Made by a program: the position numbers and the translations under genes. The notes under the pieces were generated by a model. The model worked only from the letters and a program-made list of their open reading frames with translations, had not been told where the DNA came from and searched no databases. 64,000 nucleotides of DNA from positions 1 through 64,000 of the forward strand of contig JAAWJI010000003.1 in the NCBI GenBank assembly GCA_022796795.1, read 5' to 3'. Of this stretch, positions 52,223 through 61,215 are shown one piece after another (position 1 is the stretch's first letter; every line of letters starts with the position of its first letter). Source of the stretch: Lachnospiraceae bacterium. GTDB lineage: Bacteria; Bacillota; Clostridia; Lachnospirales; Lachnospiraceae.

Positions 52223-52257
52223 AGTCCCGGTTTGTCTGATTTGCCAGGGCTTTTTTT
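52223..52257 (+). terminator. Terminator after the PanB-like gene
   Basis: AGTCCCGG (52223-52230) and CCAGGGCT (52244-52251) form a stem with one mismatch and one wobble, followed by seven T residues. Confidence 0.75.
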
Positions 52258-52282
52258 GATGCAGGTTGAGGAAATCCCATCC

Positions 52283-52311
52283 TTGACATCTATCTCATTT
52301 TTTCGTACAAT
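52283..52311 (+). promoter_or_regulatory. Near-consensus promoter of the PucR-type regulator
   Basis: TTGACA at 52283-52288 and TACAAT at 52306-52311, 17-base spacing. Transcription would start near 52318, which rules out in-frame starts upstream and favours ATG 52397. Confidence 0.8.
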
Positions 52312-52396
52312 ATGTAGGATGAAAATAAGCTGTCACTTACCAAAATCCGCTGATTTTTACCAGACCGCGAGAATTCCAGAAGAAAAGAGGCTGTCT

Positions 52397-53920
52397 ATGA
52401 AGCTTAGCAATGCGATCCTGGCTCATAAACTGAAATCCAATTTTTCCTTTCAATGCCGAAAGAATCTGTCTCACGCCCTGAAGCTTGAGCAGGTGCTCTT
52501 TTACTGTGAGGGGGATGACTTTCTGGAGAACAAGATCTATCTGTGCACCTGGGAGCACAAGCCGGAGCATTTTTCAGATTTTCCGGAGCAGTCTCTGCTG
52601 CTCTATATCGGGGAGCTTTACGGCAGTGCAGCCGGAAAGTATGCCAATGTCTTTGAGTTTGAGGCAGATACCAACCCCTGGCAGCTGTTTAACGCAGTGC
52701 AGCGGATTTTTGATCACTTTGACCAATGGGAGCAGAAGCTTTCCCAGCTGGCTGTGGACGGCAATGTGCAGGAAATGCTGGATGTAAGCTTTCGTATTTT
52801 CCATAATCCCCTGATTTTGAACTCTGCGGATTATTTTATCATCGCCTATTCCAGCATCATTGACACTAGGCCGGAGCTGTCTGAGCTGGTGGATCCGGAT
52901 ACCATCTTTGTCTATAAAAAGGAATATAAAGAGGATGACGAGAGCCAGGATTATAAGAAGAAGACGGGAGCCTTCTTTTTGCCGGGCTATATTACGGAGA
53001 CCCGAAATCTCTGCGTCAATCTGTTTGAACATGAAAAATATGCCTATCGTCTGGCGCTGGTGGAGGAGCTGGTGCGCTTTTCCTCCTACGAGGACGCTCT
53101 TCTGGAGCTTTTGGCCGAGTATATCCAGACTGCTCTCTCTAAGCAGCTCTATGTGCAGACAGACATGGGCTACCGCCTGGACCGGATTCTCTCGGAGATC
53201 CTGGCTGGAGGCAATACGGATCATGGGGTGATCCGCCAATGGTTTTCCGAATTTGGCTGGAGGCCGGAGCACCTGTATTTCTGTATTACCCTGAAGCTTG
53301 CAGCCCTGGATCTGGAGCACATGACCATGCGCTTTATCAGCGGTCATATTGAGAAGCTGCTGCCCTATGCCTGCGCTTTTCCCTACGAAAACTATATTGC
53401 TATTTTTGTGAACTTAAGCCGCTTTGGAGGAGACGTGGAGGAGGCTCTGGGGAAAATCGTATACTTCCTGCGGGACAGCTTCCTGAAGGCTGGTATCAGC
53501 AATGAGTTTACGGGATTTTCGGATCTCATCAGCCATTACCGACAGTCTGTCATTGCCCTGGAGGTGGGAAATCAGAAGTTTCCCTATAAATGGGTGCACC
53601 GGTTTGACGACATTGCCCTGGATTATCTTCTGGAGCAGTGCCGGGGAGAGCTGCCCAAGCAGCTGGTCTGCGCCCGAAAGATTCTGAACCTGCGCCAGTA
53701 TGATGAGAAGCATAATACAGATTATTTTCATACCCTGCATGTCTATGTGAAGAATCATCTCAATGCAGTGCAGACAGCCAAGCTTTTGTTTATTCACCGC
53801 AGTACCTTTTTGTACCGAATGGAGAAGATCAAGGAGCTTTTGCGCATGGACCTGGACGACTATGATATGCTGCTGTATGTGATGATTACCTTTAAAATCA
53901 TGGAGGCGGAGGAGATATAA
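52397..53920 (+). CDS. PucR-type transcriptional regulator
   Basis: A 507-residue protein. The N-terminus (residues of about 1-290) is a sensor part with a GAF-like middle. The C-terminal 60 residues are the PucR-type helix-turn-helix: TLHVYVKNHLNAVQTAKLLFIHRSTFLYRMEKI. Such proteins activate or repress nearby catabolic operons in response to purines, amines or aromatic intermediates. AAAGAGG at 52384-52390 and the promoter at 52283 set the start at 52397, about 55 codons later than the longest frame. It follows the PanB-like terminator and most likely regulates this cluster. Confidence 0.8.
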   Translation: MKLSNAILAHKLKSNFSFQCRKNLSHALKLEQVLFYCEGDDFLENKIYLCTWEHKPEHFSDFPEQSLLLYIGELYGSAAGKYANVFEFEADTNPWQLFNAVQRIFDHFDQWEQKLSQLAVDGNVQEMLDVSFRIFHNPLILNSADYFIIAYSSIIDTRPELSELVDPDTIFVYKKEYKEDDESQDYKKKTGAFFLPGYITETRNLCVNLFEHEKYAYRLALVEELVRFSSYEDALLELLAEYIQTALSKQLYVQTDMGYRLDRILSEILAGGNTDHGVIRQWFSEFGWRPEHLYFCITLKLAALDLEHMTMRFISGHIEKLLPYACAFPYENYIAIFVNLSRFGGDVEEALGKIVYFLRDSFLKAGISNEFTGFSDLISHYRQSVIALEVGNQKFPYKWVHRFDDIALDYLLEQCRGELPKQLVCARKILNLRQYDEKHNTDYFHTLHVYVKNHLNAVQTAKLLFIHRSTFLYRMEKIKELLRMDLDDYDMLLYVMITFKIMEAEEI

Positions 53921-54001
53921 TACCTTTCACAGAACTATTTATCATAAATGGAACGACCCCTTGCATATACTGGAATAGCATATATGGAAGGGGTATTTTT
54001 A

Positions 54002-55474
54002 ATGGAAGGATTTCATGTGTATAAGGATATACAGGCCCGGACTAAGGGTGAAATCTACATTGGCGTGGTGGGGCCTGTGCGGACCGGTAAGTCTACCTTT
54101 ATCAAGCGGTTTATGGATCTGTGCGTGCTGCCGGAGATGGAGGATGAGCACGAGAAAAGCCGGACCCGGGATGAACTTCCCCAGTCGGCGGCAGGGCGTA
54201 CCATTATGACCACAGAGCCTAAGTTTATTCCCAAGGAAGCGGCTACGATCCAGCTGGCAGAGGATATTACGGCCAGGGTGCGGCTCATTGACTGCGTGGG
54301 TTATATGGTGCCAGGCAGCGAGGGACATATGGAGGGCGAGGGAGAGCGGATGGTGAAGACTCCCTGGTTTGAGGAGGAGATTCCTTTTACCCAGGCGGCG
54401 GAGCTGGGGACGAAAAAAGTCATTGCGGAGCATTCCACCATTGGCATTGTGGTTACCTGTGATGGCTCGTTCTCCGATATTCCCAGAGAAAACTACATTG
54501 ATGCGGAGGAGCGCACCGTGGAGGAGCTGAAAAGCATTGGAAAACCCTTCGTGGTGCTTCTGAACACAGAAAAGCCTTACGGGGACGGGGCGGTACAGCT
54601 GGCGGAACGGCTGCAGGAAAAGTACGGGGTGACTGTACTTCCCATAAACTGCGCCCAGCTTCGCAGGGACGACGTTACCAGGATTCTGGAACAGGTCTTA
54701 TATGAATTTCCCCTTACCAGCCTGGAGTTTTATATGCCCAAATGGGTGGAAATGCTGCCAGCGGAGCATAAGATCAAAGAGGATATTATCCGCCAGGTCC
54801 GCGAGGCGGGAAAGAGCCTGTTTACCATTCGGGATGTGCAGGGAAGCGCCATTACGGCGGAGGGTCCCTATGTGGAGCGGATGAAAACGGATCAGATCCA
54901 CATGGACAGCGGACGGGTCTGCGTGTACATAGATGTGGCGGAGCGCTATTATTATGAGATGCTGGGAGAGCTGTCTGGCAGCAATATTTCCGGAGAATAT
55001 GAGCTGGTAACCCTGATCCGGGAGCTTTCCAGGATGAAACAGGAATATGTGCGGGTCCAGAGCGCCATGGAGAGCGTGCGCACCAAGGGCTACGGGGTGG
55101 TTTCCCCGGACCGTTCGGAAATCCGCTTAGAGGAGCCGCAGCTGATGAAGCAGGGCAATAAATACGGGGTGAAGATCCGTTCCCTCTCCCCCAGTATCCA
55201 TATGATTCGGGCGAATATTGAGACAGAGATTGCCCCCATTGTGGGAAGCGAAGAACAGGCAAAGGATCTGATTACCTATATTAAAGAGGCGGAAAAGAGC
55301 GAGGAGGGAATCTGGGGAACCAATATTTTCGGAAAATCCCTGGAGGAGATGGTGGACGACGGCATACGCAGCAAGATCTATCAGATTGGCGAAGAGAGCC
55401 AGGTGAAGCTGCAGGATACCATGCAGAAGATTGTCAATGAGAGCAACGGCGGACTGGTGTGTATTATCATATAA
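54002..55474 (+). CDS. spoIVA: Spore coat assembly ATPase SpoIVA
   Basis: A 490-residue protein, close to the 492 of Bacillus SpoIVA. The P-loop is GPVRTGKSTFIKRF, and the C-terminal end NESNGGLVCIII is nearly invariant. It polymerises on the forespore to anchor the coat. GGAAGGGG at 53986-53993 puts the start at ATG 54002; an in-frame ATG at 53948 is unlikely. No clear sigma-E promoter was identified. Confidence 0.96.
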   Translation: MEGFHVYKDIQARTKGEIYIGVVGPVRTGKSTFIKRFMDLCVLPEMEDEHEKSRTRDELPQSAAGRTIMTTEPKFIPKEAATIQLAEDITARVRLIDCVGYMVPGSEGHMEGEGERMVKTPWFEEEIPFTQAAELGTKKVIAEHSTIGIVVTCDGSFSDIPRENYIDAEERTVEELKSIGKPFVVLLNTEKPYGDGAVQLAERLQEKYGVTVLPINCAQLRRDDVTRILEQVLYEFPLTSLEFYMPKWVEMLPAEHKIKEDIIRQVREAGKSLFTIRDVQGSAITAEGPYVERMKTDQIHMDSGRVCVYIDVAERYYYEMLGELSGSNISGEYELVTLIRELSRMKQEYVRVQSAMESVRTKGYGVVSPDRSEIRLEEPQLMKQGNKYGVKIRSLSPSIHMIRANIETEIAPIVGSEEQAKDLITYIKEAEKSEEGIWGTNIFGKSLEEMVDDGIRSKIYQIGEESQVKLQDTMQKIVNESNGGLVCIII

Positions 55475-55501
55475 ACAAACGGCCAGAGTAAAGTCTGGAG
55501 G

Positions 55502-55558
55502 AAAAATAAGGAAAAGTAAAAAGAAAGCTGGAAAAAAATAAGGAAAAGTAAAAAGAAA
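55502..55558 (+). repeat. 25-bp direct repeat, purine-rich
   Basis: AAAAATAAGGAAAAGTAAAAAGAAA at 55502-55526 recurs perfectly at 55534-55558, 32 bases apart, between spoIVA and the permease promoter. Confidence 0.85.
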
Positions 55559-55563
55559 ACATA

Positions 55564-55592
55564 TTTACGTTTTTTTCATTGTGTGGTATAGT
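55564..55592 (+). promoter_or_regulatory. Promoter of the purine permease
   Basis: TTTACG at 55564-55569 and TATAGT at 55587-55592 with 17-base spacing, immediately after the direct repeats. Confidence 0.6.
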
Positions 55593-55613
55593 AGGTCTGT
55601 AGTTTTTTCAGAC

Positions 55614-55647
55614 GGTACAGCAGTCTCCCAATGGGGGCTGCTGTACC
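55614..55647 (+). promoter_or_regulatory. Leader hairpin of the purine permease
   Basis: GGTACAGCAG (55614-55623) is perfectly complementary to CTGCTGTACC (55638-55647); CCC/GGG can extend inside. A smaller GTCTG/CAGAC hairpin precedes it. I could not find the purine riboswitch core, so the control mode is open. Confidence 0.6.
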
Positions 55648-55674
55648 TACCAAACAAAAGAAGGGAACAAAAGT

Positions 55675-57042
55675 ATGTTGGAGAGAGTGTTCAAACTGAG
55701 TGAAAACAAGACCACCGTGAAGACAGAAATCCTGGCCGGCGTTACCACGTTTATGACCATGGCGTATATTTTGGCGGTCAATCCGAGCATCCTGAGTGCC
55801 ACAGGCATGAATCAGGGAGCTGTGTTTACGGCTACGGTTCTGGCGTCCTTTTTGGGAACGGTGTGCATGGCGTTATTTGCCAATTATCCGTTTGCACTGG
55901 CGCCGGGCATGGGGCTGAATGCCTACTTTGCCTATACGGTCGTCCTGGGAATGGGGTATCCCTGGCAGTCCGCATTGGCAGCTGTATTTGTGGAGGGCGT
56001 GATTTTTATCCTGCTTTCCTTATTGAATGTGCGGGAGGCTATTTTTAATTCTATTCCCGCCAATCTGAAAAAGGCTGTTTCTGTGGGAATCGGCTTATTT
56101 ATCGCGTTTATTGGTCTGCAGAATGCTAAGATTGTGGTGGGTGGAGCTACCCTGGTGGAGTTGTTCTCCCTGGACGCTATTGAGGGAGCAACCATGCAGG
56201 ATGTGGGGATCACCGTGATCCTAGCCATTATCGGCGTATTTATCACCTCCATTCTGGTAATTCGCCAGGTAAAGGGAAATATTCTCTGGGGAATCTTGAT
56301 TACCTGGATCTTAGGAATTATCTGCCAGTTCACCGGGCTCTATGTGCCCAATGCGGATCTGGGTTTTTATGGGCTGCTTCCGAATTTCTCAAATGGGTTA
56401 TCGGTTCCCAGCCTGGCTCCCATTTTCATGAAGCTGGATTTTACATCCATTCCTCTTGCAGAGTTTGTGGTAATTATTTGTGCATTTTTATTTGTGGATA
56501 TGTTTGATACCCTGGGAACCCTTATCGGTGTGGCCTCCAAGGCGGACATGCTGGACGAGGAGGGAAAGCTTCCCAATATTAAAGGGGCTCTTCTGGCCGA
56601 CGCAGTGGCAACCACTGCAGGCGCGGCTCTGGGTACTTCCACCACAACCACCTTTGTGGAAAGCGCGTCTGGTGTGTCCGAGGGAGGACGTACCGGATTG
56701 ACCGCCATGACCACGGCCATCCTGTTTGCCCTGGCCTTGCTGCTGTCCCCCATTTTCCTGGCGATTCCATCCTTTGCCACGGCTCCGGCTCTTATTGTAG
56801 TTGGATTCTACATGGTAAATCAGGTGGGAACCATTGACTTCTCTGACTACGCAGAGGGAATCCCTGCCTTTATCTGTATCGCGGCGATGCCCTTCTTCTA
56901 CAGCATTTCCGAGGGTATTTCCATGGGCGTGATCTCCTATGTGGTGCTGAATCTGGTCAGCGGAAAGGCAAAGGACAAAAAGATCAGCGTGGTGATGTAT
57001 ATTTTAGCAGTGCTGTTCCTGATCAAATACTTTGTAATATAA
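55675..57042 (+). CDS. NCS2/AzgA-type purine permease
   Basis: A 455-residue membrane protein with about 12-13 segments. AGVTTFMTMAYILAVNPSIL, ALAPGMGLNAYFAYTVVLG and GTSTTTTFVESASGVSEGGRTG are hallmarks of the AzgA-like guanine/hypoxanthine/adenine permeases (PbuG/PbuO in Bacillus). It imports purine bases with protons. The leader hairpin and direct repeats upstream suggest regulation by an unknown signal. Confidence 0.92.
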   Translation: MLERVFKLSENKTTVKTEILAGVTTFMTMAYILAVNPSILSATGMNQGAVFTATVLASFLGTVCMALFANYPFALAPGMGLNAYFAYTVVLGMGYPWQSALAAVFVEGVIFILLSLLNVREAIFNSIPANLKKAVSVGIGLFIAFIGLQNAKIVVGGATLVELFSLDAIEGATMQDVGITVILAIIGVFITSILVIRQVKGNILWGILITWILGIICQFTGLYVPNADLGFYGLLPNFSNGLSVPSLAPIFMKLDFTSIPLAEFVVIICAFLFVDMFDTLGTLIGVASKADMLDEEGKLPNIKGALLADAVATTAGAALGTSTTTTFVESASGVSEGGRTGLTAMTTAILFALALLLSPIFLAIPSFATAPALIVVGFYMVNQVGTIDFSDYAEGIPAFICIAAMPFFYSISEGISMGVISYVVLNLVSGKAKDKKISVVMYILAVLFLIKYFVI

Positions 57043-57098
57043 TTCCTGGTTTATCCAGAACGGAAGCGCAGCATCTGTTAAATCATTGAATAAAATGG

Positions 57099-57122
57099 AT
57101 GGATAGGCTTATGCCTATCCAT
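57099..57122 (+). terminator. Perfect hairpin after the permease
   Basis: ATGGATAGGC and GCCTATCCAT form a 10-bp stem with a TTAT loop. No T-run follows; it may weakly terminate or separate permease from the next gene. Confidence 0.5.
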
Positions 57123-57140
57123 CTCACGTTGGAGGAGACC

Positions 57141-57734
57141 ATGAATCATTTTTTTGCCATGCTTTCCCGGATTAAGTACATTGACCGCTGGGCTCTTATG
57201 CGCAATGCCCGCCGGGAGAATCTAAGTGAACACAGCCTGGAGACAGCCATACTGGCTCATGGACTGGCTGTGATCGGAAACACCTATTTGGGGAAGCAGC
57301 TGGACGCTCAGCGGGCGGCGCTTCTGGGCATCTATCATGACGCCACGGAGATTATTACCGGGGACATGCCCACGCCGGTGAAATACCGGAATGCCAAAAT
57401 CAAGGATACCTATAAGGAGATTGAAGGGGAGGCGGCCCATACCCTTCTGTCTATGCTGCCGGGAGAAATGCGTTCTTCCTATGAGGGGATTTTCCAGAAG
57501 CAGGAGGAGGACGACTATCTCTGGCTCCTGGTCAAGGCAGCGGACAAGCTGTCGGCCTATCTTAAGTGTGTGGAGGAGGAGCAGGCCGGAAACCGGGAAT
57601 TTATCAATGCGAAACGCGCCACCCTGCTAAGCCTTGAGAACATAGGCCTTGGGGAGGTAAAATATTTCCTGGAGCACTTTGCGGACGCCTATGGAAAGAA
57701 TCTGGATGAACTGACAGGAGGGGAGAGCCTATGA
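57141..57734 (+). CDS. HD-domain 5'-deoxynucleotidase (YfbR-like)
   Basis: A 197-residue HD-domain phosphohydrolase: R-W in YIDRWALMRNARRENLSEHS, H in LGIYHDATEIITGDMPTPVKY (the HD pair) and D in VKAADKLSAYLKCV match E. coli YfbR. It removes phosphate from deoxynucleoside monophosphates. GGAGGAG decides ATG 57141. Its stop overlaps the nfo start (ATGA). Confidence 0.88.
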   Translation: MNHFFAMLSRIKYIDRWALMRNARRENLSEHSLETAILAHGLAVIGNTYLGKQLDAQRAALLGIYHDATEIITGDMPTPVKYRNAKIKDTYKEIEGEAAHTLLSMLPGEMRSSYEGIFQKQEEDDYLWLLVKAADKLSAYLKCVEEEQAGNREFINAKRATLLSLENIGLGEVKYFLEHFADAYGKNLDELTGGESL

Positions 57735-58573
57735 TCTATGTAGGAAACCATATTTCCTCCTCCAAGGGCTTTGAAGCTATGGGAAAGCAGGCTTTAAAGC
57801 TTGGGGCCAACAGCTTTGCCTTTTTCACCCGCAATCCCCGGGGCGGAGCGGCAAAGGAAATCATTCCGAAGGATGTGGAAGCATTTCTTGCTCTGGCAAA
57901 GGAGCATAAATGGGGAAAGCTGGTGGCCCATGCCCCCTATACCATGAATCCTTGCTCCGACAAGCCGTCAGTGCGGGAATTTGCCTGGCGGGTTTTTGGG
58001 GAGGATCTGGAGCGTATGGAATATATTCCCGGAAATTATTACAATTTTCATCCCGGAAGCCATGTGGGCCAGGGGACGGAAATGGGGATTGACTGGATTA
58101 TCCGCATGCTGAATACCCACCTTAAGCCAGAGCAGCATACCACGGTGCTGCTGGAGACCATGGCGGGAAAGGGCAGTGAGATTGGGGGAAGCTTTCAGGA
58201 GCTTCGCGCCATCTGGGATGGGGTAATGGAAAAGGAGAAGCTGGGTATATGCCTGGATACCTGCCATGTGTGGGACGCAGGCTATGATATCCGGGATCAT
58301 CTGGAGGCAGTGGTGGAGGAGTTCGACCAGGTCATAGGACTGGATCATTTGAAGGCTCTCCACGTGAATGACAGCCAGAATCCCATGGGGGCCAGAAAGG
58401 ACCGGCATGCCCGGATCGGAGAGGGGCACATAGGGAAAGAGGCTTTTGGACGGATTGTCCGCCATCCGGTTCTGGGGAAGCTTCCCATGATTCTGGAAAC
58501 GCCCAACGACGATGAGGGCTGGACTGGAGAAATCGCCCTCTTTCGCCAAATGGCAGAGGCGCCATTGGCATAG
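57731..58573 (+). CDS. nfo: Endonuclease IV
   Basis: A 280-residue AP endonuclease of the Nfo TIM-barrel type. YVGNHISSSKGFEAMGKQAL, LVAHAPYTMN, FHPGSHVGQG, LLETMAGKGSEIG, ICLDTCHVWDAGYDI and LKALHVNDSQNPMGARKDRH(A) give the three-zinc ligand set. It cuts at abasic sites. It overlaps the preceding HD gene by four bases, so the two may be translated together. Confidence 0.96.
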   Translation: MIYVGNHISSSKGFEAMGKQALKLGANSFAFFTRNPRGGAAKEIIPKDVEAFLALAKEHKWGKLVAHAPYTMNPCSDKPSVREFAWRVFGEDLERMEYIPGNYYNFHPGSHVGQGTEMGIDWIIRMLNTHLKPEQHTTVLLETMAGKGSEIGGSFQELRAIWDGVMEKEKLGICLDTCHVWDAGYDIRDHLEAVVEEFDQVIGLDHLKALHVNDSQNPMGARKDRHARIGEGHIGKEAFGRIVRHPVLGKLPMILETPNDDEGWTGEIALFRQMAEAPLA

Positions 58574-58664
58574 GGATTTTTACATGGATTTGTGAATGTT
58601 GTCGGAAATAAAGGGAACAGGCATCCTGTTTCATGTCAAAAATGTGTACCCTACAGGATTTTTC

Positions 58665-58693
58665 TTGTATTTCTTTAGGAAAGCAGGTATACT
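58665..58693 (+). promoter_or_regulatory. Promoter of the MBL/beta-CASP gene
   Basis: TTGTAT at 58665-58670 and TATACT at 58688-58693 have 17-base spacing and lie 35 bases ahead of ATG 58728. Confidence 0.65.
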
Positions 58694-58727
58694 AAAAGAT
58701 AAGAAAACAAAGGAGATGATAGATGGG

Positions 58728-60329
58728 ATGAAGCTAACATTTTTGGGGGCAGCTCATGAGGTGACAGGCAGCTGTCATATGATCGAGGCTTGTGGCAGAT
58801 ATATGCTGGTGGACTGCGGGATGGAGCAGGGACCAGATATCTATGATAACCAGGAAATCCCGGTGGAGGCTTCCCGGATTGACTGGATTTTTCTGACGCA
58901 TGCGCATATTGACCACTCAGGTCTTTTACCGCTCCTCTATAAACGGGGCTTTCGGGGGCAGATTTTTACCACCCACGCCACTCGGGATCTGTGCGAGATC
59001 ATGCTCCGTGACAGCGCCCATATTCAGATGTTTGAAGCAGAGTGGCGCAACCGGAAGGCGAAGCGTTCCGGCAAAGAGGAATATGTGCCTCTCTACGATA
59101 TGGAGGCGGCAGACGGAGCGATCCGCCTTCTGGTGGGCTGTGAGTATGAAGAGACCATAGAGGTGGCCCAGGGGATACGGATCCGGTTTACAGATGTGGG
59201 ACATCTGTTGGGATCAGCCTGTATTGAGATCTGGCTGGAGGAAGGGGATCAGAAAAAGAAGCTGGTGTTCTCTGGAGATATTGGAAATCTGGATCAGCCG
59301 ATCCTGAAGGATCCCAAGCGCATTGCCCAGGCGGATTATGTGGTGATGGAATCCACCTACGGAGACAGAAGCCATGGAGTAAAGCCGGATTATGTGGAGG
59401 AGCTGACCCGGATTCTGAAGAGAACCTTTGACCGGGGAGGCAATGTGGTAATTCCCTCCTTTGCGGTGGGCCGTACCCAGGAGATGCTGTATTTCCTGCG
59501 GCAGATCAAGATGGAGAGGCGAGTCCAGGGGCATGAGAATTTCAAGGTCTATGTGGATAGTCCCCTGGCCGTACAGGCAACCACTGTATTTAATAAAAAC
59601 CAGTACAGCTGCTTTGACGAGGAAACCATGGAGCTGGTAAAACAGGGTATTAATCCCATCAGCTTCCCAGGATTGTCTCTTTCTATTACCAGCGACGAGT
59701 CCAAGGCCATTAACTTTGACAGTGAGCCCAAAGTGATCTTGTCCGCCTCCGGCATGTGCGAGGCAGGCCGCATTCGTCACCATCTGAAGCATAATCTGTG
59801 GCGCTCCGACAGCACCATTCTGTTTGTGGGATATCAGGCTGTGGGAACCCTGGGACGTGCCATTGTGGAGGGAGCCAGCGAGGTGCGGCTCTTTGGAGAA
59901 CCGGTGGAAATCCAAGCAGAGATCCGAGTGCTGGCAGGAATCAGCGGCCACGCGGATAAACAGGGACTGACAGATTGGCTCAACGGATTTGAGACAAAGC
60001 CCCAGCGGGTCTTTATCGTTCACGGAGATGACCAGGTTTGTGATGTATATGCCCAGTATCTGGAGGATACCTTTGGCTATCGGACTACGGCGCCCTACAA
60101 CGGAGGCTGTTACGATCTGCTTACGGATACCTGTCTGGAGATTGGAAACACAGTCCGTCTGGAGAGGCAGAAGGCGGTTGTGAAGAAGCGCTCCACGGTT
60201 TACGATCGTCTGGTGGAGGCCGGAAGACGTCTGCTCAGCGTGATTCAGCGGGCGGAGGGACGTGCCAACAAGGATCTGGCCAAATTTGCGGATCAGCTCA
60301 ATGCACTCTGCGACAAGTGGGACGACTGA
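58728..60329 (+). CDS. MBL-fold beta-CASP RNA-processing-like exonuclease
   Basis: A 533-residue protein. MKLTFLGAAHEVTGSCHMIE, T-H-A-H-I-D-H-S-G (HxHxDH), YVVMESTYGDRSH, V-I-P-S-F-A-V-G-R-T-Q-E, SASGMCEAGRIRHHLKHNLW and ISGHADKQGL follow the MBL/beta-CASP order of CPSF73-like bacterial nucleases. About 70 extra C-terminal residues are present. The target RNA is unknown; it is not RNase J, which begins differently. ATG 58728 is chosen to match family N-termini; ATG 58716 in frame lies too close to the AAGGAG site. Confidence 0.9.
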   Translation: MKLTFLGAAHEVTGSCHMIEACGRYMLVDCGMEQGPDIYDNQEIPVEASRIDWIFLTHAHIDHSGLLPLLYKRGFRGQIFTTHATRDLCEIMLRDSAHIQMFEAEWRNRKAKRSGKEEYVPLYDMEAADGAIRLLVGCEYEETIEVAQGIRIRFTDVGHLLGSACIEIWLEEGDQKKKLVFSGDIGNLDQPILKDPKRIAQADYVVMESTYGDRSHGVKPDYVEELTRILKRTFDRGGNVVIPSFAVGRTQEMLYFLRQIKMERRVQGHENFKVYVDSPLAVQATTVFNKNQYSCFDEETMELVKQGINPISFPGLSLSITSDESKAINFDSEPKVILSASGMCEAGRIRHHLKHNLWRSDSTILFVGYQAVGTLGRAIVEGASEVRLFGEPVEIQAEIRVLAGISGHADKQGLTDWLNGFETKPQRVFIVHGDDQVCDVYAQYLEDTFGYRTTAPYNGGCYDLLTDTCLEIGNTVRLERQKAVVKKRSTVYDRLVEAGRRLLSVIQRAEGRANKDLAKFADQLNALCDKWDD

Positions 60330-60353
60330 TCTTAAGGGAAGGGGACATCACAG

Positions 60354-61112
60354 ATGAGCACAAAGGAAGAAACAAAACGGCCGCTTACATCTAAGGAACG
60401 GCGGCAGCGGGAGCTGCGCAGGAAGCGCATGAAAAAGAAACGGCAGCAGCGGGCCATGCTCCTGATGCTGATGGCAGTCATAGCGATTGCGGCTGTAGCG
60501 GGAATTATCTATGGTATTGTGCGTCTGATAGGAGGAAGAACAGGAGGCGACATGCCTATTACGCCCAAGGGCGACACAGCTACTATTCTGCTGGATGCCG
60601 GACATGGCGGGGCGGATCTGGGACTTAGCAATGATCTGCTGGAGGAAAAGGCTGTAACCCTGGCGATTGTGGAGAAAGTGCAGATCATGCTGGAAAACTA
60701 TGGGTATGAGGTGATTTTGATCCGTTCTGACGACACCCGCATATCCAAGGAAGAGCGGATTCAGTCGGCACTGGACAGCAAGGCGGATCTGCTGGTCAGC
60801 GTTCATTTAAACTATGCGGATGACGATTCCGTATCCGGCGTGGAAACCTATTACCGAAAGGGCTCTGAGGAGAGCCGATATTTGGCGGAGCAGGTGCAAA
60901 AAGAGGCTGTGGCAGAGTCCGAGGCAAAGGACGGCGGCGTAAAAACGGGAAGCTTTAGCATCCTGGATGAGGTGGATCTGCCGGCAGTGATGATCGAAGC
61001 CGGATATGTAAGTAATGCACGGGAGGCAGGCAGTTTATCCGACGATTCTTATCAGAATCTTATAGCAAAAGGCATTGCCCGGGGCATTATTCTCAGTGTA
61101 AATGAGGAATAA
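60354..61112 (+). CDS. N-acetylmuramoyl-L-alanine amidase (Amidase_3)
   Basis: A 252-residue protein with a basic cytoplasmic N-terminus (about 40 residues, many Arg/Lys), one membrane segment (AMLLMLMAVIAIAAVAGIIYGIV) and an Amidase_3 domain. The Zn ligands are His in LDAGHGGADLG, Glu in LLEEKAVTLAI and His in LVSVHLNYAD; the catalytic Glu is in MIEAGYVSNAREA. It cleaves between muramic acid and L-Ala in peptidoglycan and is probably anchored. A roughly palindromic AATAATAAGGGCCCTAATTATT covers the stop. Confidence 0.93.
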   Translation: MSTKEETKRPLTSKERRQRELRRKRMKKKRQQRAMLLMLMAVIAIAAVAGIIYGIVRLIGGRTGGDMPITPKGDTATILLDAGHGGADLGLSNDLLEEKAVTLAIVEKVQIMLENYGYEVILIRSDDTRISKEERIQSALDSKADLLVSVHLNYADDDSVSGVETYYRKGSEESRYLAEQVQKEAVAESEAKDGGVKTGSFSILDEVDLPAVMIEAGYVSNAREAGSLSDDSYQNLIAKGIARGIILSVNEE

Positions 61113-61160
61113 TAAGGGCCCTAATTATTAAAAATTTATAAAATATTTCTAAACAAATTC

Positions 61161-61201
61161 TGTCGAAAATACTTGCTTTTTAAGAAAGCTGGGTATATAA
61201 T
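61161..61201 (+). promoter_or_regulatory. Candidate 0A box plus sigma-A promoter before the cstA operon
   Basis: TGTCGAA at 61161-61167 is identical to a 0A box and lies six bases before TTGCTT (61173-61178), which has TATAAT (61196-61201) after 17 bases. This suggests Spo0A control of the downstream genes. Confidence 0.55.
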
Positions 61202-61215
61202 TTTCGGTAGTGTTG

